From: Thermoplasmatales archaeon ex4484_36
GTDB lineage: Archaea > Thermoplasmatota > Penumbrarchaeia > Penumbrarchaeales > EX4484-36
Length of the DNA stretch: 7,231 nucleotides
Assembly: GCA_002254765.1 (NCBI GenBank)
Contig: NJDV01000015.1
Span: 1-7,231, forward strand
Direction of reading: 5' to 3'
Below, piece after piece: positions 1 through 6,890 of this stretch; within the stretch, counting starts at the first letter, position 1, and the number at the start of each line of letters is the position of its first letter. The notes under the pieces are model-generated. The model worked only from the letters and a program-made list of their open reading frames with translations. It searched no databases and was not told the DNA's origin. A program made the translations under genes and the position numbers.

Positions 1-2
1 GT

Positions 3-683
3 GCGGCGCTAAACTACAAGATACTGAGCAGGCCAACGAGCTCCGACGAGGAGGAGTGGGAGATGCTCCTTGAGGGCTCAAGCGGCTTTGGCCTCTCCGC
101 CTTCAGGGACGACGAGGAGGGCATCTACCCTGATATGATTCGCCTTGCCAGAAGAATGGGCAAAGAGGTAGTGATACATTTCAGCGAGGCGGAACGGGAG
201 GATGTGGAGCTCATAAGGCGGCAGAGGCCATCTGCTCTGGTCCACCTCCTGCACTCCACAGAGGATGACCTAGCTGTCGTTAAAAGGCTCGGCGTTCCTG
301 TGATATTCACCCCTATCTCGAACAGACACTTCAGCCTGAGGCCACCGGTGGAAGAGGCTGTCCGCCTAGGCCTGGTGTGGCATTTAGGAAGCGACAACGG
401 AATGCTCTCCCCACCGGACATGGCTCTGAACTGCGCCGAGGCATCCTTCCTCCTCGGGGGGGACCCCCAAGGGACGGCCGCAGCGCTTAGAGCTACAACG
501 GGGGAAGGAGAGGGGGTACTCGCTGTCTTCCGACTCCCCGCGGAGGTGAAAGAAGCCTCGCCCTCACCTCGTCTTCTTCTCTCCATGAGATTTCTGGGCT
601 ATGCTGTGAAGGAGGAGGGGATCTACCTCATTCGTAATACTCCTCCTCTCCCTCTGGGGGCCTCCTCAGCAGCACCAGAATAA
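3..683 (+). CDS. Amidohydrolase-superfamily metal-dependent hydrolase, C-terminal part (5' truncated by window edge)
   Basis: Only the last 226 codons are present. The frame stays open upstream of the ATG at 63 to the window edge, so that ATG is internal. The visible part matches the second half of the TIM-barrel amidohydrolases of the chlorohydrolase/cytosine deaminase-like group. It has VIHFSE with its His at 177-179 (metal-ligand position), LVHLLHS with its His at 243-245 (usual substrate/metal-side His), TPISNRHF in place of the family CP.SN motif, and GSDN with the Asp at 393-395 (catalytic, metal-binding). ALRATT then fits the conserved 'lraaT' helix, and the closing EGIYLIR strand fits the small C-terminal beta domain. 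These residues look intact, so an active cytosolic hydrolase or deaminase is likely. The N-terminal HxH metal motif lies outside the window and the substrate cannot be told. The last 18 codons run over the 3' end of the opposite-strand surface-protein gene, and the tail after LIRN looks like low-complexity read-through sequence. Confidence 0.82.
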   Translation, partial: AALNYKILSRPTSSDEEEWEMLLEGSSGFGLSAFRDDEEGIYPDMIRLARRMGKEVVIHFSEAEREDVELIRRQRPSALVHLLHSTEDDLAVVKRLGVPVIFTPISNRHFSLRPPVEEAVRLGLVWHLGSDNGMLSPPDMALNCAEASFLLGGDPQGTAAALRATTGEGEGVLAVFRLPAEVKEASPSPRLLLSMRFLGYAVKEEGIYLIRNTPPLPLGASSAAPE

Positions 684-3231
684 GAACAATCACTATGAGG
701 AGGATGAAAACAAGCGTAAGTATGTTTCTCCCTTCAATCTTTACATAGGGGAGGCTGGAAAGGAATCCGCCGTTCTGCTTCTCAGGGACCTCGATGACCC
801 TTACCTGGAGAGTCCATCCCCCCCTGCCATCTGTCACGTTCAAAATTATGACATGCCTCCCTGGAGACAGGACTACCCTGCCATAGGGTTCCTTCAGAAT
901 AACCTCTCCGTCAGCACTCCACGTCACGTTGAGGGGGTCCCCGTCGGGGTCGTATCCTCTGAAGGTCAGGTTCACAACGAAGCCCCTCTCCCTCCACTCA
1001 TCCGTTATCTCCACGGTCACGTTTTCAATCACCGGATCCCTGTTCACGTCAATGACTACAACGGTCCAGTTCACCTGAAGGACACCCTCCTTAAACTCAC
1101 CCCGGAAAGTCACGCTGTAGGGTGAGGTTGCGGATGAGAAGGGCCCGATATAGGCCGTGAAGAAGGTGTACTCCACTCCCTCTCTCACCTCCTCCCCATT
1201 GAGAAGCCAGCGCTGGGCAAGAGGATGCCACCCTCCCGGGGAGATCTCCACACGGAAGGTGACGTTCTCACCCTCATTTAAGACAACTAGCGTTGCGTTG
1301 GGGCTCTTCTGAAGGAGGCGGGCCGGGGAGGGCCTCGGGCGGACCCTGATCAGCCACTTGAGGGAGGTGTTGTCTTGTCCATCCGTTGCCAAAACACTCA
1401 GATTATATACCCCTGAGGTGGTCTGGGAGAAGTTGAAGCTTCTGCCCCTTCCAATAAGAGAACCGTTGAGAAGCCATATAATCTCCACCTCCTCCCCGTC
1501 GGGGTCCTCCACTGAGGCGGTGAAGAGCAGCCATTCCCCGGAGGTAATGTTAATTTCACCCGGGGGCGGGGATGTGCGTAGAATAGGGGGCCTGTTGACG
1601 TTCCTGACGAAGAGGGTCCAGTTCACAAAAAGTTCCTCGCCACTGAAGGGGTGGGAGGCGCGGAAGGTGATGGTGTAGGGTGAGCCCTCCGAGGCGTTGA
1701 AGTCTGCCTGGAAGAGGAAGGAGAGACCCTCACAGACCTTCTGTCCAGAGAGAAACCACTCAGATGTGAGGTTGACCTCGTCCTCGCAGAGAAGTTGTAC
1801 TGTGAAGAGGACCTCCTCACCCTCCTGAATCCAAACTTCGTCCTCAGAGGGGGAGCGGTTAAGAAGCGTTATCTCCACCCTCTCAAGCACAGCTATTACG
1901 AACTCCACGGAGTTATCCTCCTCCACGGTCTCCTCTATAAGGTCCTCAGGGTCCACGATGAAAATGAGGTGGTGCTCCCCGGGGGCGAGGGGCGGGAGGG
2001 TAACGGAGATGTTCCTGCTCTCCCCGGGTGCAAGAAAGATACTGCCGTTCATAAAAGGTATACTGTCGAGGGTGAAGGTGTAGTTGCCCTGCAGGGGTTC
2101 AGTTGATGGGTTTATAAGCGCTGAGACCACTTCAACGCTCTCATCCTGAAGGACCTCAACCTTCGTGGGCGTCACGTTCACAGCCACAAGGTTGGGGTTA
2201 TGGGTGACAACGCTTCCCACCCAGAGGGGGCCCTCCGATGGGCCGAAAAGGAGAAGGCCGAAGGAGCCGTAATCCACATTGGAGGGGCTGTTGTCGGGCC
2301 CCGGAGGGGAGGTTATGTTTAGGGTCCCGCCGAAGAAGGTCCCCTTCTTCCCCCAGAGGCTGAAATGCACCTCTCCTGAGAGGTTCAGGAAACGGACGGT
2401 GAGCTCTCTTGAGGGGAGGGTGTGATAGGGGGATGCGGGGGTGGCCACAATCGGGGGGTCATCAGCCACATAGAATTCTCTTAGCGTCAGGTCGGAGCTT
2501 ATAGAATGGGAGTCGAACTCCGCTGAGAGATGCCTTCTCACATATCCCCTGACCTCGGGGCTGTAATAGGCGGATGTGCCCTGGGAGGGGGAGTAAATCT
2601 CCCAGCAGAGGAAGGTGCCTGCGGGAACGGTGATGTTCCCCATCCCCCTCACAAGGTAGCTGGAATTGTAGTAGCCAGATGAACCATCTTCCATGACAGC
2701 GGATGAGATGTTCCATATCTTGCCGGCCGAGAGGGGAAAGTCGAGCTCCTCCGCAGGCGGGGAGAAGGTGACATTGTAGTAGTAGGTGCCGCTCAAAGAG
2801 AGGGGGTCAGGGTCAAGTTCAACGATAACAGCTGTTGAAGTGTTGAAGGTGGCTAGGTCCTCTGCGGAGATATAGGAGGTGGAGTATATGTTGATGGTTA
2901 CGTGTATTCTAAATATGAGGTAGGTAAACTCCCCTTCCAGATGTGAGGAGGAACTCAGAATGTAGAGGGGGCTTCCCCTTGGGGGCGCTAGGAAGCTTAT
3001 CACCGTGGTGTTCGCATATCCGCTCAGGTCTGCCCCCAGCGTCTCCTCGCTCGCCTCCGCGGTGTAGTTCCAGAAGTCACCCTTGTGAAGAAGGGGGACG
3101 TCGCACGCCTCCTGCCGGGTGGGGCTCCCCTTGGCCTCTGTCAGCGGGAGGGGACACCTCTCCCCGGGGAGGATGAGCAGTAACAGAAGGAGAAGTGTTC
3201 CAGAGTATGCCCCAAAGGCTTTGCCCTTCAT
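628..3231 (-). CDS. Large secreted, membrane-anchored surface protein with CARDB and duplicated Ig/PKD-like modules
   Basis: This 867-residue protein has a signal peptide (KGK, then a Leu-rich core at residues 11-22) and one C-terminal membrane helix (837-855) followed by RR and an acidic tail. It should be exported and anchored with the bulk outside. Order: (a) residues about 45-255, a beta-rich region with GDFWNYT near its start and TVPAGTF (201-207) followed by YYSPEV (222-227); (b) about 345-448, a CARDB domain ending in the typical VDPEDLIEETVEEDN; (c) 451-545, Ig-like module A1; (d) 546-633, PKD/cadherin-like module B1 with DPDGEEVEIIW; (e) 638-727, module A2; (f) 728-815, module B2 with DPDGDPLNVTW. 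About 29 N-x-S/T sequons suggest heavy archaeal N-glycosylation. Cys482 and Cys500, both in A1, could form a disulfide; A2 lacks them. The ATG at 3231 is preceded by a TATA-like box and precedes the signal peptide directly. No catalytic motif was recognised. Binding or S-layer-associated roles are inferred from the fold types. The gene is divergent from the ABC operon. Confidence 0.9.
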   Translation of the reverse strand: MKGKAFGAYSGTLLLLLLLILPGERCPLPLTEAKGSPTRQEACDVPLLHKGDFWNYTAEASEETLGADLSGYANTTVISFLAPPRGSPLYILSSSSHLEGEFTYLIFRIHVTINIYSTSYISAEDLATFNTSTAVIVELDPDPLSLSGTYYYNVTFSPPAEELDFPLSAGKIWNISSAVMEDGSSGYYNSSYLVRGMGNITVPAGTFLCWEIYSPSQGTSAYYSPEVRGYVRRHLSAEFDSHSISSDLTLREFYVADDPPIVATPASPYHTLPSRELTVRFLNLSGEVHFSLWGKKGTFFGGTLNITSPPGPDNSPSNVDYGSFGLLLFGPSEGPLWVGSVVTHNPNLVAVNVTPTKVEVLQDESVEVVSALINPSTEPLQGNYTFTLDSIPFMNGSIFLAPGESRNISVTLPPLAPGEHHLIFIVDPEDLIEETVEEDNSVEFVIAVLERVEITLLNRSPSEDEVWIQEGEEVLFTVQLLCEDEVNLTSEWFLSGQKVCEGLSFLFQADFNASEGSPYTITFRASHPFSGEELFVNWTLFVRNVNRPPILRTSPPPGEINITSGEWLLFTASVEDPDGEEVEIIWLLNGSLIGRGRSFNFSQTTSGVYNLSVLATDGQDNTSLKWLIRVRPRPSPARLLQKSPNATLVVLNEGENVTFRVEISPGGWHPLAQRWLLNGEEVREGVEYTFFTAYIGPFSSATSPYSVTFRGEFKEGVLQVNWTVVVIDVNRDPVIENVTVEITDEWRERGFVVNLTFRGYDPDGDPLNVTWSADGEVILKEPYGRVVLSPGRHVIILNVTDGRGGWTLQVRVIEVPEKQNGGFLSSLPYVKIEGRNILTLVFILLIVIVLILVLLRRPPEGEEEYYE
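787..1881 (-). repeat. Protein-level A-B-A-B module duplication inside the surface protein
   Basis: The coding region for residues 451-815 holds two copies of a two-module unit. A1 is encoded at 1597-1881, B1 at 1333-1596, A2 at 1051-1320 and B2 at 787-1050. The A modules align through EWFLSG..V.EG with RWLLNGEEVREG, through SPYTITFR with SPYSVTFR, and through VNWTLFVRNVNRPPI with VNWTVVVIDVNRDPVI. The B modules align through DPDGEEVEIIW with DPDGDPLNVTW and VYNLSVLATDG with HVIILNVTDG. The copies are diverged, so this is an old duplication visible in protein sequence rather than a recent DNA repeat. Confidence 0.75.
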
Positions 3232-3245
3232 GTTAAGCCCCTTCT

Positions 3246-3271
3246 GTTCAATGTTCTTTTTAAATTTGAAC
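3246..3271. promoter_or_regulatory. Possible operator: GTTCAA-N14-TTGAAC inverted repeat around the TATA box
   Basis: Perfect 6-bp arms lie at 3246-3251 and 3266-3271, with centres 20 bp apart (about two helical turns). They enclose the TATA-like box of the surface-protein gene. A dimeric regulator here would block TBP/TFB binding. TGTTC also recurs directly at 3245-3249 and 3252-3256. Six-base arms can occur by chance in a 103-bp spacer, so this is a candidate only. Confidence 0.3.
3257..3267 (-). promoter_or_regulatory. TATA-like box for the surface-protein gene
   Basis: Read on the minus strand the sequence is AAATTTAAAAA, an archaeal TBP-type box with a TTTAAAT core at 3259-3265. Its centre lies about 31 nt before the ATG at 3231. 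With the usual archaeal distance of 25-27 nt from TATA centre to start site, transcription would begin around 3235, giving a leader of only a few nucleotides. A weak Shine-Dalgarno-like AAGGGG ends 6 nt before the ATG but would probably not be in such a short transcript, so leaderless translation is favoured. The box sits between the arms of a GTTCAA/TTGAAC inverted repeat. Confidence 0.6.
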
Positions 3272-3298
3272 CTTTGCTCTTATCTCTGCAGGCATCCC

Positions 3299-3307
3299 TT
3301 TTAAATA
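3299..3307 (+). promoter_or_regulatory. TATA-like box for the ABC transporter operon
   Basis: TTTTAAATA is centred about 32 nt upstream of the ATG at 3335. By the usual archaeal spacing, transcription would start near 3329, about 5 nt before the start codon. No Shine-Dalgarno sequence lies between the box and the ATG, which fits a leaderless first gene. The geometry is nearly the mirror image of the opposite promoter. The two boxes are 41 bp apart, so bound factors could interfere or be controlled together. Confidence 0.6.
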
Positions 3308-3334
3308 GTAGCGTTATTTGACCTGATGATTTAA

Positions 3335-4042
3335 ATGTCAGAGACATACGCGGTTGTTGCTAAAGACCTCTGGAAGGTATATGAGACTGCTAAGCTCAAG
3401 GTGGAAGCACTCCGAGGTGTCTCCCTCAGCATAAGGAAGGGAGAGATGGTGGCGGTAATGGGGCCATCCGGATGCGGAAAGACCACACTTCTCAACTGCC
3501 TCTCAGGTATAGACAGCCCCACCTCAGGGACCGTTCTAATAGATGGAGAGGACATAACAAGGATGTACGATGACCTAAGAAGCACCTACAGGGCGAAGAA
3601 GATGGGCTTCGTTTTTCAGTTCTACAACCTCATTCCCGTTCTCAACGCTGTTGAGAACGTTGAACTTCCGCTTCTACTGTCGGGGGTGCCCCCCTCCGAA
3701 GCTAGAAAACGGGCCCTCAAGATGCTCAAGCTAGTGGGCCTCAAAGGGTGGGAGGAGCACACCCCCTCAGAGCTCTCCGGGGGCCAGAGGCAGAGGGTGA
3801 CCCTCGCAAGGGCGTTGGTAAACGAGCCCAGCATTGTCTGGGCGGACGAGCCCACCGGGGACCTTGACAGAAAGTCCGCAGGGGAGGTTCTGGAGCTCAT
3901 GGTGGACCTCAACAGAAGGCTCAAGACGACCTTCCTCATCGTCACCCATGACCGCTGGGTGGCGGGGAAGACCCATAGGGTCATCCACATGAGGGACGGA
4001 CGTATCATAAAGGAAGAGAGGGTCATGGAGACGGAGGGGTGA
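3335..4042 (+). CDS. ABC transporter ATPase, MacB/LolD/FtsE type
   Basis: This 235-residue protein is a complete nucleotide-binding domain of normal length for the family. It has A-loop aromatic Tyr16, Walker [10 protein letters not shown] (43-51, Lys49), Q-loop Gln95 in [21 protein letters not shown], signature LSGGQRQR (147-154), Walker B ending in DEPTGDLD (Asp171, Glu172) and the switch His205 in VTHD. The Q-loop segment and the 'ADEPTG.LD' form are characteristic of the MacB/LolD group that pairs with FtsX-fold permeases. It should dimerise on the cytoplasmic face and drive the permease encoded next. The ATG at 3335 is well supported, because an in-frame TAA (3332-3334) directly precedes it and a TATA-like box lies about 30 nt upstream. 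A small oddity is Trp169 just before the Walker B Ala, where Leu is usual (SIVWADEP). Its stop overlaps the ribosome-binding site of the permease gene. The transported or regulated partner is unknown. Confidence 0.95.
   Translation: MSETYAVVAKDLWKVYETAKLKVEALRGVSLSIRKGEMVAVMGPSGCGKTTLLNCLSGIDSPTSGTVLIDGEDITRMYDDLRSTYRAKKMGFVFQFYNLIPVLNAVENVELPLLLSGVPPSEARKRALKMLKLVGLKGWEEHTPSELSGGQRQRVTLARALVNEPSIVWADEPTGDLDRKSAGEVLELMVDLNRRLKTTFLIVTHDRWVAGKTHRVIHMRDGRIIKEERVMETEG
4033..4042 (+). promoter_or_regulatory. Shine-Dalgarno sequence for the permease gene
   Basis: GGAGGGGTGA closely resembles the archaeal consensus GGAGGTGAT. It ends at the TGA stop of the ATPase gene and its GGAGG core lies 9 nt before the ATG at 4047. 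This supports that start and suggests translational coupling within the operon, in contrast to the probably leaderless first gene. Confidence 0.7.
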
Positions 4043-4046
4043 GCAC

Positions 4047-6890
4047 ATGGCTCTAGCAGGGCTTCTCCCCGTCCTAATACCCCTCTTAACCCTCTTTTTC
4101 CTCATCCTCTTCGTGAGGCGGAGGCTTTTCTGGAGAATGGCGGCGAGGAACTTCTTGAGGCACCGGAAGCACACACTTCTGGCCTCCCTCGGCTTTGTGA
4201 TGGGAACAGTCATCATAACGTCCTCTCTGGTCATGGGGGACACCTTAGGCAGCATGGTGGAGAGCCTTCTCTACGATGCCCTCTGGGAGATTGACGAGGC
4301 GGTGGCGGTGAGGGATCCCGCAGGGGATGAGCTCTTCTTCACTCTCGATCAGGGCGAGTGGTTAGTAGAGGAGATCTCCAAGATAGAGGCTGTGGAGGCC
4401 GCCGCCGTGGAGATAACCTTGAGCGCCGCTGTGGTGGACGAGCAAAGCCAGCAGTTCGAGCCCGCTGTGAACCTCCACGCTCTTGAGAGCGACTCCTTCT
4501 TCGCCCGCTTCAGAGATACATCAGGCAAGGTCCCCCTCCCCCGGGAGGGTGTCCTGATCGTCGAGAGCCTTGCAGAGGATCTCATGGCAGAGGAAGGTGA
4601 CCAGCTCACAATCTTCACTGAGTACGGCAACTTCACCTCGGAGGTGTACAGGGTGGTAAAGGGGGAACTCAGGGGTGGCCAGGGAGGGATTTTCATAAAC
4701 ATAAACTATCTGTGGGAGACCCTCAACCTCACCCCTTCGGGGAACATAATACTCATCTCCAACCGGGGGGGAGTGAAGGGTGGGATGAGGTATTCCGAAG
4801 AGGTTGTAAGAGCTATTGAGGCACTGCTTGAGGGAGCCTCACACCCCAGCGGTTATCCCTTCCAGGTGGTCTTGGATAAAAAGGAGAGCGTGGAGAACAT
4901 GAGAAAACAGCTTGAGAGCGTCTCCACGCTCTTTCTGGTCTTCGGCTCCTTCTCCATAATCGCAGGGCTCGTTCTTATCGTCAATATCTTCGTCATGCTG
5001 GCGGAGGAGAGGAGGGTGGAGATGGGAATCATGAGGGCAGTGGGCATGAAGCAGGGGGAACTGGCAAGAGTCTACACTGCGGAGGGCTCCTTCTACGGAG
5101 CGCTGGCGGCGGTTCTGGGTGTTCCCATGGGCCTCCTCGCTTCATACGTTCTTATGTCCCTATTCAGCAGGATTGTACAGAACGTCGGGGGAGAGGCGGA
5201 CATGCTGAGGTATTATACCTTCACACCTACATCCATCCTCCTCGGCGCCTCAGGTGGGTTCATCCTATCCATAGCGGCTGTGATATTCATCTCCATCAGG
5301 GTCTCAAAGCTTGAGATCGCCTCTGCCATAAGGGATCTGCCCCCCTCCCCCATACCCCGGGGGGAGAGAAAAATAACTGTTCTGGGTGGAGTATTCCTTC
5401 TCCTGGGGGCACTCTTAACCCTCGCAGGAATGAGGCTTGAGGCAGCCTGGGGGCCCCTCACAGGGATCTCCCTTATCACCGTCGGGAGCGCCTTCGTCCT
5501 GAGGAGATTCCTCGGGGACAGAATACCCTTCACACTGATGGGGATTGTGCTTCTCATCTGGTGGTTCATACCCACCCCCTCTATCTTTGAGGGATACTCC
5601 GGAGGTATGGACCTCTTTGTCCTCTCCGGGATTTTCACAACCTTCGCCGGGATCACCATTATTGTATTCAACTCCGACATCCTCCTCTGTTTCGTAGAAA
5701 AGCTCTCCCTGGCCCTGAAGCGCTCCCCGGCCCCAGTCAAGATCGCCATATCCTACCCCCACAGAAAACCCTTCAGAACCTCCGTCACCATCTTTGTCTT
5801 TGCCCTTGTAACCTTCACCATCACGGTGATGACCGTCTTAAACGGGGTGTTTGTAGAGAACAAGGAGGCTATCTTAGAGCAGCAGTCCGGAGGATACGAC
5901 ATATTCGCTATGTGCTTTCTGAGGCCGGGGGAAGGGGTGGAGGAAGAGATAGAAGAGAGCTTCCCGGAGGTTGTTGCGGTGGATTCAGCGGTGAGTGGAT
6001 CCGCTATCATGCTATTTAGGTACGGCAGGTACACCTTTGAGTACCCCCTTACCCTCTACGGCGTTAACTCCACCTTCGCCGAGAGGAACAGCTTCTCCTT
6101 CTCAGAGGTGGAGAAGGGTTTGACGGAGAAGGAGGCCTGGGGGATGGTGATAAGAGGCGAGGGGGCCATACTGGGAATGGGTGGGGGAGGTATGGGAGGG
6201 AGCATTGCGAGGGCGGGGGATCTTATCACACTTAAAAACCTGAGGGGAGAGGAAGTGAAGCTTGAGGTTGTGGGTGTGCTCTCCAGCTTCATCCTTGGGG
6301 GTGTTATTGTCTCAAGGGAGGTCGCAGAGGATGCCTTCAACATCACCGCCGAGAGAATGTTCTTCCTGAAGACAGCCCCCGGGGCCGACAAGGAGCATAT
6401 TAGCCAGGACCTGGAGAGAACTTTTATACGCTACGGAATGAATGTCATAGTGGTGGAGGACATCGTGGATCAGGTCCTCATGGCGCAGAGTCAGATCTTT
6501 GACCTCTTCAATGTCTTCCTGGGCCTTGGGCTGATTGTGGGAGTGGCAGGTCTTGGAATAGTGACCAGCAAATCAATTCATGAGAGGCGGCACGAAATAG
6601 GTGTTATGAGAGCCATTGGCTTCAGAAGGAGGGGCGTTGTGAAGGCTTTCCTGATAGAACAGAGCTATATATCCACGCTGGGGATAGGCCTCGGCATGAT
6701 TCTCGGAGCAGCCCTTGGCTACATGATATGGAACAACGAGCTTTCAGAGGTCTATCCAGAGTTCAGTTTTCCTATTGCAAAACTTCTTATCATAGCAGCC
6801 ATCGCCTTTTCCGTGGCCTTCCTCTCCATTATTCCCTCCGCTAGAGGAGCCGCCAAGGTGGAACCGGCAGAGGCTTTGAGATATGAATGA
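4047..6890 (+). CDS. FtsX/MacB-type ABC transporter permease with two fused FtsX halves
   Basis: This 947-residue integral membrane protein is the permease partner of the upstream ATPase. Half 1 (about 30-431) has helix 43-64, an extracytoplasmic core domain (about 66-290, containing LIVESLAEDLMAEEGDQLTI), and helices near 292-318, 347-374 and 397-419. Its FtsX motif is EERRVEMGIMRAVGMKQGEL (321-340). Half 2 (about 565-947) repeats this with helix 579-600, a core domain (about 602-815), and helices near 817-841, 872-892 and 911-931. Its motif is HERRHEIGVMRAIGFRRRGV (845-864), and it ends with the canonical PSARGAAKVEPAEALRYE. Between the halves lie four further predicted helices (about 441-547), and one extra helix (about 3-23) precedes half 1. 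That gives about 13 helices, which agrees with the positive-inside rule. Family members move extracytoplasmic domains mechanically to extract lipids or lipoproteins, export peptides, or control envelope proteins. Here the substrate is unknown and no MacA-like adaptor is nearby. The start is supported by the Shine-Dalgarno site at 4033. Confidence 0.93.
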   Translation: MALAGLLPVLIPLLTLFFLILFVRRRLFWRMAARNFLRHRKHTLLASLGFVMGTVIITSSLVMGDTLGSMVESLLYDALWEIDEAVAVRDPAGDELFFTLDQGEWLVEEISKIEAVEAAAVEITLSAAVVDEQSQQFEPAVNLHALESDSFFARFRDTSGKVPLPREGVLIVESLAEDLMAEEGDQLTIFTEYGNFTSEVYRVVKGELRGGQGGIFININYLWETLNLTPSGNIILISNRGGVKGGMRYSEEVVRAIEALLEGASHPSGYPFQVVLDKKESVENMRKQLESVSTLFLVFGSFSIIAGLVLIVNIFVMLAEERRVEMGIMRAVGMKQGELARVYTAEGSFYGALAAVLGVPMGLLASYVLMSLFSRIVQNVGGEADMLRYYTFTPTSILLGASGGFILSIAAVIFISIRVSKLEIASAIRDLPPSPIPRGERKITVLGGVFLLLGALLTLAGMRLEAAWGPLTGISLITVGSAFVLRRFLGDRIPFTLMGIVLLIWWFIPTPSIFEGYSGGMDLFVLSGIFTTFAGITIIVFNSDILLCFVEKLSLALKRSPAPVKIAISYPHRKPFRTSVTIFVFALVTFTITVMTVLNGVFVENKEAILEQQSGGYDIFAMCFLRPGEGVEEEIEESFPEVVAVDSAVSGSAIMLFRYGRYTFEYPLTLYGVNSTFAERNSFSFSEVEKGLTEKEAWGMVIRGEGAILGMGGGGMGGSIARAGDLITLKNLRGEEVKLEVVGVLSSFILGGVIVSREVAEDAFNITAERMFFLKTAPGADKEHISQDLERTFIRYGMNVIVVEDIVDQVLMAQSQIFDLFNVFLGLGLIVGVAGLGIVTSKSIHERRHEIGVMRAIGFRRRGVVKAFLIEQSYISTLGIGLGMILGAALGYMIWNNELSEVYPEFSFPIAKLLIIAAIAFSVAFLSIIPSARGAAKVEPAEALRYE

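Noticed and set aside
456..468. G7-A-C5 tract as a terminator or hairpin
   Set aside because: It lies inside the conserved amidohydrolase coding region, the loop would be too small, and there is no following T-run.
63..683. ATG at 63 as the true start of the first gene
   Set aside because: The frame is open upstream to the window edge with plausible coding sequence, and a complete amidohydrolase needs an N-terminal half with the HxH metal motif that is not here.
853..2106. Plus-strand open frames (853-1125, 1358-1678, 1795-2106) opposite the surface protein
   Set aside because: The opposite strand carries a coherent multi-domain protein throughout, and these frames show no domain, start signal or mutual continuity.
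3145..3162. Lipobox-like GERC (Cys26) in the surface protein signal region
   Set aside because: GERC does not fit the [LVI][ASTVI][GAS]C lipobox consensus, and the protein already has a C-terminal membrane anchor.
3622..4255. Minus-strand open frames (3622-4026 and 3767-4255) opposite the ABC genes
   Set aside because: They are shadows of the strongly conserved ATPase and the start of the permease, and their translations are Ser/Arg/Pro-rich with no recognisable domain.
5213..5762. Minus-strand open frames of 178 and 115 codons opposite the permease
   Set aside because: They overlap each other and the conserved permease frame, and no domain or start signal was seen. G+C-rich codon bias explains the lack of stops.
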